Assembly (NCBI RefSeq): GCF_000003855.2
Contig: NW_003101679.1
Location: forward strand, 2,869,558-2,933,557
Direction of reading: 5' to 3'
Source: Blastomyces gilchristii SLH14081
Taxonomy: Eukaryota > Ascomycota > Eurotiomycetes > Onygenales > Ajellomycetaceae
Length of the DNA stretch: 64,000 nt
Position numbers and translations under genes: made by a program. Positions 33,253 to 46,800 of this stretch are shown here, in pieces (within the stretch, counting starts at the first letter, position 1; every line of letters begins with the position of its first letter). The notes beneath the pieces were generated by a model. The model was not told the DNA's origin and ran no database searches. It saw only the letters and a list, made by a program, of their open reading frames with translations.

Positions 33253-34436
33253 TATTAGGCGACCGATTCGATTTTATCTTGTCGTTAACCCTACCGTCTA
33301 CTACTTTTGGTTCGGCATGGTGAATGGTTCGGATTGCCATATCGGCATTTTTATTCTGGTTGGAAATCTTGTCATTACTCAGCCGTCTGTTCGAGTTTCG
33401 CTGATTTCCTCGGACATTTGCAATCTTAATTCTGCCAATGAACTTCTGCTATACAACTCTATCATGAGTTGAGGTTTCCCATCAAGTTTTCCGCCGCCAT
33501 GCTGTGTGTTTATATCATTGTTACCATTTTACCTTCCAACGAAGAGACCTAGCGCTGTTCTATTGTGTCACTACCGAGACATCTTTCATTGCGTCATCGG
33601 ATATGCCATTATGTGGTAATTTCCAGTTTGTTTCATTCCTGGTGCATTCCGATGGAAGAAAGATCCCTTTTCTGCTGTAGTAATATTACTGCAAATATTG
33701 TGTGTCTAATACCACATAATGTCTCATTCCTTATTTCCTAATGTTAGCAGGTACTCTATTTTATGAAGATTTCTAATTTGCATCTGGATGCGCACAAGTT
33801 CACGGAAGGAATTACAGTCCTTATGATCCGCCAGGACCGCTTGGTTAAACTGTACAGCAACTATATTCCACCGTGGCATGTCGGGAACCCGATATTGAGG
33901 TGGTATCTTTGCCCGTCCACATCTCAAGTCCACTGCAGGAGCCCCTGGATGACTAAACCACAACGTCCTCGCGTTTATTTACTGCCTCCATGGACAATTA
34001 CAACCTCAATCACAGAATAATACACCAACACAACACGTTTCTGGCTTGCCTCTAAATCACTCCTGTTCGGTCGCGCAGCCCAATGCAATAAATAGTGAAG
34101 TCTCCTGAAATTTACATCTATATGCTCTCTAGCCAATGTTGCCCTCCTTTTCTTGCTGCTCTGCCCTGAGTGTTGCTTTTTACTTTTCACTCTCGTTCCA
34201 TTGTCTTCTTGAATCCTAAACACATGCCTTCACCTTAAGCTGATGTTAATTATTTCTCTTTTCCTCTCCAGAACCAGATAAACTTCACTATCTCAGCTCT
34301 AACTTGTGCGACCCACAAGGAGCCCCAATTACTTCGCGGTGACGCGCCTTCCAGAACGACTTTTACAGCTACACATTTGTCCTCACCAGTCCTTTTGTTT
34401 TGAGTTGTTGAATGGTTCTCTTTGGATAGCTTGATC
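33253..34436. other. Intergenic region upstream of the NFX1-type helicase gene
   Basis: Normal composition, no supported ORF. A five-codon upstream ORF (ATG at 34412, stop at 34427) precedes the helicase start at 34437. Confidence 0.45.
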
Positions 34437-37400
34437 ATGCATACAATTTCGATATCTCCTGAGGACACGAATGTCAAAGCCCATGTTTTGCCAAAATCAC
34501 TCAAAGTCAGCAATCTGAAAAGCAGCGAGCCCCAACCTGTTTCTGAATCGACCAACTACCTGTCTCTTGCGCCGCGTAGTACGCCTATAGATGGAAGACA
34601 TTTTGAGAATGATGGCCCCGGCCATCTTGCTAATGCTGGGGCTAGGCATGACAACGATTTTGTCAGAATTAGGAACATACACATCCTTCCGACTGCGGAT
34701 GAAATATTGTCCCAGCGCGGCCCATATATGCCGTTTAAACCGTTTAACCAACCCCATTTTCTTCCCCGAGGGCCAGAGCGCCTAATTGATACGTTGTTTC
34801 GCCACCTAAGATACGAAAATGTGGAGGGACTAAAGGATTGTGTCTATGTCGCAGCGCAAAAGTTACTGACAATTAGCAGTCACGGTTCTGATTATGAACC
34901 ATGTGAGGATACTCCAAACGGTAACCGATGCTACTTGTTCTGGGAAGCTGAGTTCGAAGAGCTTCTTTTCCATGACCGCCAAGGGCTCATGGTCCGCATT
35001 AGTTACCTATGCCCGAAAAAGCTACGTGGACGAAAAATATTTAATTCCGGAAGGTTCGAAAACGGGATGGTTGTGGCTCTAGTTGGGCTTGATAACGAGG
35101 GAAATGAATTATCTGTGGTTTTTTTCGAGGCTTACTTGAGTCAAAGCACCGATTCTATGGTTTCGCGCGGTGGAAAGGGTGTCAGAGGTAATGTGAACAA
35201 TGTCCCCTCTACTATCAATAAATGCTGACAATTCCAAAGCCGCCGTTCAGCTACGTTTTGCTCAGCCAGAAAATATCGATGACTTACGGCGAACTGTGCG
35301 TTACTCTCAAGGGCTTGCTAGTGGTCGCTTCGTTCTTGTCGACTTTCCAAGGCGACTACTAAATGGTTTCTACCCAGTTCTAAACCGGCTTCAACAGTTA
35401 CAAAGGTCAGATTTAGCGTTCACTCGGTACTATGCTCCGAGAAGAGAATCAGAGGAAAATGTTGGCCTTCTACCTCCGTCGTATTCAATACTTGAAGGAG
35501 CGGTGATAGATTTTAAAAATCCAAGCCAGGACGCAATCTGCCGGGGAAAGCCACTACGGGACCTTATTGCAGATAAAAGTGAATTTCTCCAATTTCTCAA
35601 GGAAGGTACTGGGCTCGACGAAGGCCAGGCTATCGCATTTGTGGAAGCCATGAATAGGGAACTTGCATTGGTTCAAGGCCCTCCAGGTACTGGAAAAACC
35701 TATTTGGGTTCTACTCTTGTACAAGCGATACTCTCCGCAGTGGGCTCCTCTCAAACACCTATCTTGGTTGTCTGTTTAACGAATCACGCTCTTGATGCTT
35801 TTCTGAAAGAGCTCCTTGAGAAAGGTGTAAGGAAGATAGCTCGAATTGGGGGTGGAAGCAGGGAAGATTGGACGAAAAAGTACAATTTGAAATCTCTTGT
35901 ATCTTCAACCAAACTTAGGCAAATTGAGAGACATACTAGGGCGAAGGAGTACGGAGCAGCCAAAGGTATATTTGCTTATATACTTCCCCTAGCCTATCAA
36001 TGCTCCAACAATCCATTTGCTTTTGCTAACCAGCATCTAGACCTTGCCATTGACGGATCAGACATCTGCGAAGCTACCAATGCCCCAAACAAATTAGGAT
36101 GGTACACAGTATCCAAACATCTACGTGACAACTACAAGGATGTATACCGCCAGTTCATGCTTGCAGCGAGGACTGATGACCCACTGCAAAGCATGGGTAT
36201 ACATAAGAGAATAGGCGGATTCCCGTATGCGCTTTGGAGTTCCGGGGGAGACCTGGAGGTCTTGGCTGAAAGCGTGAGCGGAGATTTTGCCATGTTCCTA
36301 GGGAGAAACAGCATTGAAGGAAACGATCGGCAGATCGACCTTGGAATATTCTACCATGTATTGCGGGATGTATTATCCCAAATGCGACAGAACAGTTGCG
36401 ATGCCATGGAAAATATTTGGATGCTTTCACATCGAGAGAGGTGCGAACTAATGGCAAAATGGGCTTCTGAGATTGATCATGAGGCGACTGCAAAGGATAT
36501 TGTCAACATTCATCTCCAACACCAAGCCGCAGTGTCTCGGCTGCGGCTTGTTCGTGAGGAAATTGAGGCGCGCTGTCTTTCTATGCAGGAAGTTGTGGGA
36601 TTGACCACCACGGCATGCGCTTCCAAATGGTCCCTTCTACAACGCTTGAGATTACGAGTTGTCATTTGCGAGGAAGCTGGGGAAGTTATGGAAGCACATA
36701 GTCTTTGCACCTTGCTACCTTCTGTAGAGCATGCTATTTTCATTGGCGACCCGCTTCAACTTCGGTAAGTGACCCCTATCCCGGCGTAATACTATAATAA
36801 CTGATACAGTGTGCTAGGCCTCAACTCGTAGAACAATCTCTGTCCTTAGAAACAAAAACTGGGTCCCTGTATCGACTGGACGAATCTCTTTTTGAGAGGC
36901 TGACGAATAGCAAGTCTGGGATTAAGACGCTACCACATTCGATTCTAAGTGTCCAGCGCAGAATGCATCCAGATATATCACAGATTGCTAAAAGCACACT
37001 CTATCCACGGCTACTGGATCACCCCTCGACCAAGCTACACTCTGCTGTTGGCGGGCTGAGAGATAGAACCTATTGGTTCGATCATAGGATTCCCGAGGAC
37101 CAGTGTTTTGGATTTTCTAGCGCAACAAAATCGTTTTCAAATAGATTTGAAGTTGAAATGGTTTCAGGATTGGTTCAATATTTGGTCCAGAGCAATGTAT
37201 ATGGGCTAGGTGACATAGCAGTTCTAGTAAGTGAGCTTCTCAACGGTCAGTATCACGCTAACTCTGATAGACACCGTACAGCGGCCAGCTAGCGCAATTA
37301 ATCCAAAGTTTGCATCGTTCATGTAGCCTGTGGCTCAGTGAAAGTGATAAGGAAGCTCTTCTCGAGGGTTTCCTCACGGATAAGGAACTGGAATCGCCAG

Positions 37401-39776
37401 GGCCGGTGGACTTGGATATGGCCGGAATGTTGCGCATATCAACCATGTAAGGTTTTCCAGACTCCGTTGATGTTGTTTCGTAGCCTGATGTCCGCAGTGA
37501 TAACTTCCAAGGCGAGGAGGCTAAAGTGGTTATTTTGACTACGGTGAGGAGCAACCCTGAATGCCGTCCTGGGTTTTTGAAAACGATAAATCGGATCAAC
37601 GTGGCATGCAGTAGAGCCCGTGATGGATTCTATATTTTTGGAAACTCGCAATCGCTACAGATCGTTCCCATGTGGAATGATATTATGTGAGTTCCTCGCT
37701 AGTTCAGTTCTCTTGGTGTCACAACATTCTAACTATATTTGTGCCGTTTTCCGCGTAGACAACTATTCCGCTCTCAAAATAGACTTGGGATGACTCTTAA
37801 AATACGGTCATGTTCTCAAAATCTGAGCCATGATCCTGGTTACTTTCCCGTTCAGCAACCAGAAGATTTCGCCAAAATCCCTCCTTGCCAGGCGCGATGC
37901 AACCAACTTCTCCCCTGTGGACACATTTGTACTCAAAGGTACGGACGGAAGAGAGCGAAATGCCACAAATCCTTTTCCAATGCTAACGCAAGGTAGCTGC
38001 CACCCGCTCGAGCTCCATGCGTCTTCTATTATGAAATGTGAAGCAAAATGCAATAAAGTCCATGAAACATGCAAACACCCATGCACGAAGGCGTGCTGGG
38101 AACCCTGTGGATCTTGCATTGCCTCATCAAGCAAAAGGAGTCTTCGTTGCCGACATGATATAATGATTCCCTGTGCAGAACAGAAGTCCAACATTCCTCC
38201 ATTATGCCAAATTGTTGTTGAAGAGTTAACACTACGCTGTGGACACAAGTTTTTGGTTATCTGTGGTTTTAGAGACCAGGAGCCTTTATGCTCAGAGGCT
38301 TGCGATTTCATTCTCGACTGTGGTCATCGGTGTGTAGGGGTATGTGAAACTTGCCACAAAACCGGGCATGCTCCATGTGCTCAAAAATGTGGCAAGAAGC
38401 TAGGGTGCCATCACAACTGTGATGCGGGGTGAGTTGGCCCTCGACTCGCCATTTTCTATGCTTTTTTATCTGATTCAAGACTTCAGGTGCCATGAGAATG
38501 AATCATGTCCCCCTTGCCAGCAACCATGTCAGGAGCGATGCTCCCATGGCAGGTGTAGAGGTAAATGCAACGAGCCATGTCAGCCATGTCTTCGAGTAAC
38601 GAACACCAGCGAATGTTGTAGCAATAATGGCCTTTATATATGTGCACTCGATGTCATAATCAACAGGAACCCGCAGAAACTTACAAGCACTGTTGATTGC
38701 CTCATCATGAATGTTGGGAGAAAGTACCACATGTTGGGGAAACGACTGCAACACTCCGATATAATGCTCCGTGAAACATCTAAACTGTTTCGCAGCCAAA
38801 TCCGTCCTAGTCCCTTGTCTGCAGGACATAACCGACGCGTGATTCAAGAACGCGGCTCAGGAATTGCCGAAGTCCAAGCCCATGTCCTAGAAATCAAAGG
38901 TATTGTTGTGCTCTATATGGTAATCATATCGACCTTTTTGCTGACGGCCCTAAAGAACAGCTTGTCATACCACTAGAAGCAGACCTAAGGCACCTTCAAG
39001 AACAGCTTCAAATTCCTAAAACCAACTCTCCATTCGGTTTACGATTCGTTCTTCTCTTCTATCGATGTCGCTACACATCCCTTGTAGACCTGCTAAAAAC
39101 ATCCGAATTCTTGCTAACACTCGATGACCCGTCATGCCAGTGCAGGATTCTTGCCGAGTCCATTCGTCGCACCGTCATTATACACAGTAACAGAAATACC
39201 AGCAGCCTCAATAATTCAATAATTGAATGCGAATCCAAGTCTCTAAATACGTTGGAGGTTGAAACACGCCTTTTACAGCTGGGATTCTACTCTCTGGCCA
39301 AGAGAGCTGTCAAACTAAATTGTGCACGAGGTAGGGATATCGCGGACGAAGCAAGGGGCTTTAGTGGAGATGTGCCAGATGACACCGCTATTCGTGAAAA
39401 TTTTAGTGGACTGGGTCCATTCAAGCTAGATCTTGACCTGACGATACAGCGCATGGCGACGTTATGCCGTCGTTATCCAAAATCGGCAGGGTTGTATGTC
39501 AAGCTGGTTGATTCAACGAAGCACGCAATATATTCAAATCACAAGCTGCCCTATCTATTTCCGGCTGAAACCGGATCTGTGGAGCGAGCCTGGGGAAGTC
39601 CTGAGTGCAGCAAACTCGTCAAGTGTGTCAATCATCATGTGTACCCGGCTGACAGTTTCGATGATTGTCCTGAGTGTGGAAAAGAGGTGGTAGGGAGCGA
39701 CGAAGTGAATTATGAGCAATTTCTCTCCGAAACCGAGTTCTTATCATTGATGCGAACTCAGAACCATACCGAGTAG
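34437..39776 (+). CDS. SF1 helicase with NFX1-type zinc fingers (Hrr1/ZNFX1-like)
   Basis: Nine exons in my model: 34437-35187, 35240-36764, 36818-37226, 37271-37446, 37498-37686, 37759-37938, 37997-38428, 38487-38899 and 38956-39776. All phases close, giving 1631 aa. The helicase has Walker A GPPGTGKT, VCLTNHALD, Walker B-like VVICEEAGE, GDPLQLRPQ, SVQRRMHPDI, STIDNFQGEEAKVVILTTVRSN and NVACSRARDGFYIFGN. NFX1-type Cys/His repeats follow (CQARCNQLLPCGHICTQSCH, CEAKCNKVHETCKHPC, CGHRCVGVCETCHKTGHAPCAQKC, CPPCQQPCQERCSHGRCRGKC). The end has a CxNHHxYPxxxxxxCPECG zinc ribbon. Relatives are S. pombe Hrr1, part of the RNA-directed RNA polymerase complex, and ZNFX1, so a role in RNA silencing is likely but inferred. 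The segment 38600-38800 is in frame but has lost the expected Cys pattern. Confidence 0.88.
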
Positions 39777-40288
39777 GAGGGTATCCAGCTAAATTAATAT
39801 AACTGATCGATAGCTAAAATGCAAAGTAATCAAATGGTGTATGTATTCTTTCTTTCTCAGTCCAGGCTATCATAACCATTGATTGGACTTTCGATGGCAT
39901 GATTCTAAACTTTGAAAATAACCCAGAAAGGATGTTGATACCTTACAGGCCATTAAGTCTAGCCAAGGACGGGTCAAAAAGTCAGTTGGCCGTATCTGAG
40001 CTTCCTTCCTCGTGTCTACGTAAGTAAGTAACTATGTCAGTAGCTCGATGCTTGACATCCTATCCACAATTCTGGCGGCTTCCAGCGATGCGATTGTTGC
40101 CCTGGCAACGGTTTAATTACCCCTGCCAGTCCGGTTCGCACCGATTTTCCGACACACAAAGACAACAAACGATCACAGACAGCAACCACAGTCGCAGTTT
40201 ACTTCTATATCAGATTCCTTTTCGCTGTTGGTTAATCATAATTTACAAAGTCCTAATTATTTAGCTTAGTGTGTCTAAAATCGATAAC
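39777..40288. other. Intergenic region between helicase and kinesin genes
   Basis: About 510 bp, same-strand genes on both sides; holds the helicase terminator and kinesin promoter. No ORF supported. Confidence 0.4.
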
Positions 40289-43169
40289 ATGGAATCTGGC
40301 CCGAAGCCCTCCACTGGGCAAACATCACTCTTTCAGGTTTATCTGCGGCTTCGGCCACCAATGAACAAGAAAGAAGCGACCCAGATACCAAAGCAGGAAT
40401 ACCTCACAGTTGAGCGCCCAGAGCCCCAATTGTCTGAAGACGATGGAAACCAACGTCCCGTCTGGCCTACTCATATCACGCTGCAGCCACCAAACGATTC
40501 GAGAAAACGAGCAGTTGAGAAGTTCGGGTTCACAAAAGTTTTTGAAGAGAATGCCTCTCAGCTAGAGCTTTTTGAAGAAATTGGGATGCCCAGTTTGATA
40601 AAAGGTGTTCTTTGTGATGGTAGAGATGGCCTGGTTGCTACCTTGGGAGTCACTGGGAGTGGAAAGGTTTGATGTCTCTTGTCTCATCTCTTATTGACTT
40701 CATGAATATTTTGAGAATCGACGAGCAAGTGAAAAGCCCGCAAGCTTACTTCTCTGTCTCAGACACACACTATCCTTGGGTCGAAATCGCAGCGCGGAAT
40801 AACGCAGATGTCACTCGATGTCCTCTTCCGTTCCCTTTCGTCAACGGTTCAGAATTTGGATAACCAAGATAACCCCCTATTGCTATCGTCCATTGCGGAT
40901 TCCGACCCATCTGAAGCACAGCTCTTTACTGCGAGATCCTTTATCGAAATGATTTATAGTGATCCATGGAACGAACGAGGTCGAGGGTCCAGGGCTCAGA
41001 CCCCGATGTCTGTTGTGTCGAGGTGTCAAACCCCTATGACGGTACGGAGCCCTTCTAATTTCCCTTGTCCTATTTTACATGCGGACTCTTTTTCAACCGG
41101 CCCATTTCTGGGAAGATTCATCCCAAGCACCCCAAAACATACCCATAGACAAGGCTCATGCACGTCAACAATTCGACTTGTCTCCCCAACAATGGAATCA
41201 GTTGACGGTCATGGCAGTAGCTGGGTTTCTCCAAATAAAACCCTAAATCCTTCCCAATTACCTTTTTGGAACCGCCCTAAAATTTCAAAACATGTAGCTA
41301 AGATTGCCTCTCAAAACAAACAGGATTCGATGTCTACTATAAATTTCCCTCGACGTCATTTGCCTCACCGGCCGAGTACGCTCCCTCAATCGCCGGACGT
41401 GAGCGAATTCGTGATTCCTAATCCGAGCGAAGGGGAGACTGTGGTATTGGTATCGATGTACGAAGTATATAATGATCGAATTTTTGATCTCCTTACTCCC
41501 TTAAGTTCAAGAACCAGTTGTCGACCCGCAATGAACCAGAAGGAAAGGCGTCGGCATTTACTATTTAAACCTACAGAAGCTTCACCGGATCGCAAAGTTG
41601 TAGCTGGTTTGAGGAAGGTTATTTGCGGCACTTACGAAGAAGCCTTGATGGTCTTGGAGACTGGCTTGCTGGAGCGAAAAGTGACTGGAACAGGAAGTAA
41701 TAGTGTCAGCTCACGAAGCCATGGGTTCTTCTGTGTTGAAGTGAAACGAAGAGTCCGAGATAGGAGGTTTGGTGAAGAATCCTGGATTGGAAATACGCTG
41801 ACTGTGGTTGATCTTGCTGGTAAGAACTACGCATGGATCATTATCCTGAGACAACCTATACTTATTATCTGTGCGTAGGCTCTGAGCGCGCTAGAAATGC
41901 GAAAACTGCGGGAGCAACACTTGCAGAAGCTGGGAAAATTAACGAGAGTTTGATGTATCTGGGTCAATGTCTCCAAACGCAGAGTGATTTCCAGGACGGA
42001 AATAAGGTATGTACCTCGAAATTACTAGCCATTCGCAAAAATTTGCTAAATACCTATTAGAATGCGCTGGTACCCTACAGACAATGCAAACTCACCGAAC
42101 TCTTATTCTCTAACTCGTTCCCTTCGCCGAACCACGGGACTTCATATCCGAGACACCCACAAAGAGCCCTTATGATTGTGACTGCAGACGCACAGGGTGA
42201 CTTTAACGCTACCTCTCAGATCTTGCGCTATTCTGCATTGGCTCGCGAGGTCACCGTGCCTCGCATACCCTCCGTCACAAGCACAATCTTGGCTAACACG
42301 GGGTGTGGAAGGAAGAGTCCAACTTATGCTCACGCTAACAAGTCCAAATCCAGCCTGTATTGTGCTTCAGCGGAAGAGTTAGAGACTGCAGCGTTGGAAA
42401 TTGCAAAAATTAGTGATGACTACGATGCCTTGGCCGTAAAACTGGCGGAGGAAGAAATTGCGAGAGCAGAAGCTGAGTTCCACTGGAGAGCAGCCGAGGA
42501 AAGGTGCATGTTGATCGAACAGGAGGTACGGGAAGAATGTTGGCAGGAGATGGAGCAGCGGCTTGAGGAAGAGAAGCGACGATGGCAAGCGGCCTGGGGT
42601 GAACAGGTAAATATTGTTATTAAACTAAACACTAAACATGGTACACCCAAGCTAACCGGAATACAGGAATCACGTCATGATGAGCACCTGGATAAAAAAT
42701 TAGACTTACTGTCAAGGGGCGTAAGGAGTACGTGCTCCCAACCACGTCTACTTTCTTTTTTATTATTCTGCGGTAACTCGGCTAACTCCTGTAATTTAAT
42801 ATAGTCCACGAAGACCCGCAAACATCTTCAGAACATCGAATAATCGCATTAGAACGAGATAATGATAATCTACGAAAGAGAGTCGCCAGCCTCGAACGTG
42901 AATTGCATTCCCGCTCTCCAACGAAAAAAGCAACAAAATCCAAGAAAAATCTCATGCCCCAGCAGCGGCAGGATTCGCTCGATTATAGCTATGCAAGTTG
43001 TGAGAGTGACGTTGAGAACTCGCTCATGAAACTCCAATATCTTAAACTAGATTCTGACGTTAAGCGAAGCCCTGGGCCAATGTCTGTGTCGAAGAAATTG
43101 ACAGGCGGGAGAAGACAACGCATGATGACGGCGAGACAACGGGATTTTGCTCCAGAGTGTTTTGGATGA
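40289..43169 (+). CDS. Kinesin-like motor protein with a long insertion in the motor domain
   Basis: Exons 40289-40666, 40763-41819, 41879-42006, 42061-42606, 42667-42720 and 42805-43169. Start MESGPKPSTGQTSLFQVYLRLRPP. Motor signatures are intact: P-loop GVTGSGK-T restored by the first splice (then HTILGSKSQRGITQMSL), SSRSH (SVSSRSHGFFCVEV), DLAGSERARNAKTAGATLAEAGKINESLMYLG and NALVPYRQCKLTELLFSNS. Between the P-loop and SSRSH lies an insertion of about 200 residues, Ser/Pro-rich, reminiscent of kinesin-6 proteins; subfamily assignment is tentative. A coiled coil follows (EEIARAEAEFHWRAAEERCMLIEQEVREECWQEMEQRLEEEKRRW). The last junction (42720/42805) does not close in phase: exon 5 ends in phase 0, but exon 6 needs one preceding base. 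Confidence 0.85.
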
Positions 43170-43834
43170 ATTGGAGTGAAAAATTGACAAGCTACATATG
43201 TTTATGTTGTTACCGTGATACCCCTGATGTTGTCCTATATGAATAATAGTTTGTTTGGCTGTACATACATGGTGTGTTGAGAAACCGATATTTCCAAACT
43301 CCCTGAAATTTTCGGATTTCAGCAGCAGCTTTTTTCCCTTAGATGGTTGGGTGCCGTGAGTTTTTGGGACCGCGAAACAGGAAGGGCGTTACTAAGATTA
43401 AATATCTATTTGCTAATTTGAGTGCTCGTTTCTTTTTCCGCTAAGAATAGCCCCCTAATGTAAAGAACTAGGTGTGATTTTAACTTGCTTCCGCGTAGAT
43501 TCCACCAGAGCAGAGGAAAAAAAGGGATGGTTTAATTATCTGGCTACCAAGCCATTGCATTATCAGAAATAATAGAAAATAACATGAAGTTGACTAGACC
43601 TGGTTGGTTCATAATACCGCAACCAGTACGACTTCAAACCGCGGACGCCATACCCACCCCCGATATCCGTTTGCCGTCCGAGAAGAAACCATAAACGATA
43701 TTACATCCACAGAATAGTCTTATGATAAATAAACCGTTCAAATCATCAAAGGCTAATCGTTAATACAGAGGCCAAGAAGTTACTGGAAGCAATTTAGAAA
43801 CAAAAATAGCAAATAATCCGATTCAAAGAGGGAA
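43170..43834. other. Convergent region between kinesin and HIR3
   Basis: 665 bp between converging 3' ends; AT-rich, no ORF supported. Confidence 0.4.
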
Positions 43835-46800
43835 TTAAGCATCCCCCTCCATGTCCACGTCTAAAGGCTCTACCTCCGTAGGTTCAAGTTCCGATTTCGC
43901 ATCCTGTGCCGAAGCAGCAGGACCCGACTCGACCTCTGCGCCATCAGCAACGCTGACATTCGTCGATGGGTCGTCCGACCCAGGCTTTGGAGACATAACC
44001 CTCTTGATCAATGCATTCGAAAATGAAGCTTGGGCGGGGGCAGTTCCCGTAGCCGCTGCTTCATCGTGTTCTTCTAATATCTTCTCCTCGTCGATTTCGC
44101 TAAGTTCGCTCTCATTATCGGCGCTGTCATGAACGCTGCCCGGAACACTGCTTTGGATGCCCGAGGCTTCCTCTTTGCTGGGTAGCAACGGTATTGCGAC
44201 TTCGATAGTTCCTTGTGGCTTGGAAGTAGAGGTCTCCTCATCCGCTTGACGCACGGGGGGCTTCGGTGCTGGTTTCGGCGCCAGGGCTCTTGTGGCGATT
44301 GCTTCGGCTTTACGTTGGAGCTCTTTACGCGATACTCCCTTGAACCGCGGTTTGGGACCGGGCTGAGCGTGAGTGGAGGAAACCGGTGGTGTTTGAGTAC
44401 CATCTGGACCATCGCTGGCCACAAGGAGATGGTCTACCTTCATCCGTTCGCGGCTCTCTTCTTCAGTTACTTGCTCGATGAATTTGGGTACATTACTCTG
44501 GTAGAGAACAGCGTAGGTATCGGCGACAAGGTCTTCGAATATAGCAGGTTTCATGAGGCCGTTGTTCAATTTTTTCAGCTCAACGGCATCTTTGAGAAAA
44601 TCCACCAGATGGGTCTCCGTGGAATGGTGCTGGCACCAGTCTTCCAGGCGCGTGCAGTATATGGCGAACTCGTCGTGGCTGACGGGTTTGAAAACAGTGT
44701 CTTCATGCCCTTCTGGAATCTCGCCGACGCGGCGGAAAAGCTGGAAGGAGAGGTTAGTTTTTGCAATTAGATCAAGTAGGACGTGTACTTGGTTACCTAC
44801 TTTGATATAAGTTAAGCACATATCTTCCCATAGCTTAGAATGGTTGACATAGTCGTTTGGTTTCCTTCGTACGCGCCGAATGAGCATATCCAAGCTTGCT
44901 CGATCATTCAGCTGATTTAAAAGGCCGACGAAAAAGTACACATATCGAGTTGTATAAACAAAGTGTCTTCCTGCACGCTCGTTTTCCGGTCTCCAAACTT
45001 GAAGTGTCATGGTTTTAGTGAATATCTGCTGCGAAACCTCAGATTTAGCTGCCAAGGCAGATGCATCGTCCTTTGAATCATCATAGATTATATGCGCGGC
45101 CTGGTCACAGTTAGCAAAGAGAGCGTTGTTGGCTAGAAAGGGAGAGAGACTAACCCGCAAGACAATACGATGATGCCAGTTCGACTTGTCCGCGTTCCGA
45201 AGGTTTCTTAATACCTCCAGGATGTAGGGCTTCCATTCAGCGTTATTCAGGCTGACTTTCCGCGCATAGGGCGTCGCAAGAAGTCGGTCCCTTGCACTCT
45301 CAGGCTTTACACAATTAGTACAAAATACATTATAGCCATACGTTACTAAGGAACAAACCTTCAAGAGTCCTCTATGAACGAGCTTGTGGGAAATAGATAC
45401 GAGCTTGTAATGAGGTTCAAGGACTGGATCTGATCGACTGTCCCTTCTCGATGGCAATGCTTCGATTGCATCAACTAATGAATCTAGTACTTCGTCAACT
45501 TCCACGGGGGAGTGTTGTCCCCGTGTGGCAGCATCGCAGCAGAGCATTTTCCAGAGACATTTGCTGAACATGTAATAGTTCCTATATGCACGCATTAAGT
45601 GTTTGATTCCCTAAATAGGGTAATGGGCCTACATACTTCCAATAATTAGGCCGCTCATCCATCGCTCGTCGAAAAAGGTAGCTTGCAAAGTTCCATGCTG
45701 AATACTTGTTCATTTCTGGGAATGGCTTTGCCTTGTACATTTGTTGGTTTTCGCCGCTGCTGTAATGCCTCGTAAATTCAGACAAACTAAAAGCTTCCAT
45801 GGACAGAGGCTCTGTCGCTGATGCATATATCCGAAATCCAAATTCGGTATAGAGGTCAGATATCTTTCTTTTCGTTTCAGGTGACGAGTCGGCTGTTCGT
45901 ACAGCAGCCGCAATTGCCATGGTGAAACAGTGTATCGCCCTCCGCTGTAAAATTGCTAGGTCTGATCGATTGTTGTTCAACTTGTCGGCAGACCATGCGA
46001 TATCCTCCTCTAGCTTCAGGTCGTACACTTGAGCTAGGCGGTACCATGTTTCCCATTTGCCTGTGCCATGTTCCAGCTCTTGCCTGAAAAAAGACGCTGC
46101 AACATCCAGATCGTCGGTTGGGATTGCAGTTATTCTTTTCTGGGCCCGAAATTTTGACAGGGATATATAGCCGAGGAGATAGTACCAACCTTTATCCGCA
46201 AGTTCAAGGCTATCTGTATAAACAGGGACCATTGATACCTCCCCGATTCCTTGAACTGCACGAAACATGTCGGATGGGTTGATCGATGATTTCAGGAAAG
46301 CTGATAAAACACGCTTGTTGAAAGTCAGAGGCGTGGAGAACTTGGTGGCCCTGCCAATAGCCATTTGCATGGTGTCTATAGTCGGCCTCAATTCTGACTT
46401 GTGCACATCTTTGACATTCATTCTATTGACTTGCGTCATAACAAAATCGATCATCATAACAGCTGAGGCGCGATCCAGTCTTTCAATGGGGCACCCATGA
46501 TTCGCAATATCGTCAAGGTTCAAGAACTTTAGACCGTACAGGTCAAATAGAACCTGTGAGACGTCAAATTCATAGCTATCTTCTGTTGGGAGAGTCAACA
46601 ACTCTTTCTTCATAAGTTTCAGAAGCAGCTTGTGGGAACATTTGCAATAACATCGAATTCCGAGAGCGTTATGGACAGAACGTAGGTAATGAATACGGTC
46701 GTCATTAGGGGTGTCAAATAGTTCCTTATTTTGTTCCATGAATTCTCCGAGCAATGCATAGAGCAAAACCCATGCTTTAACTTGCATTCCTCGAAGTTTC

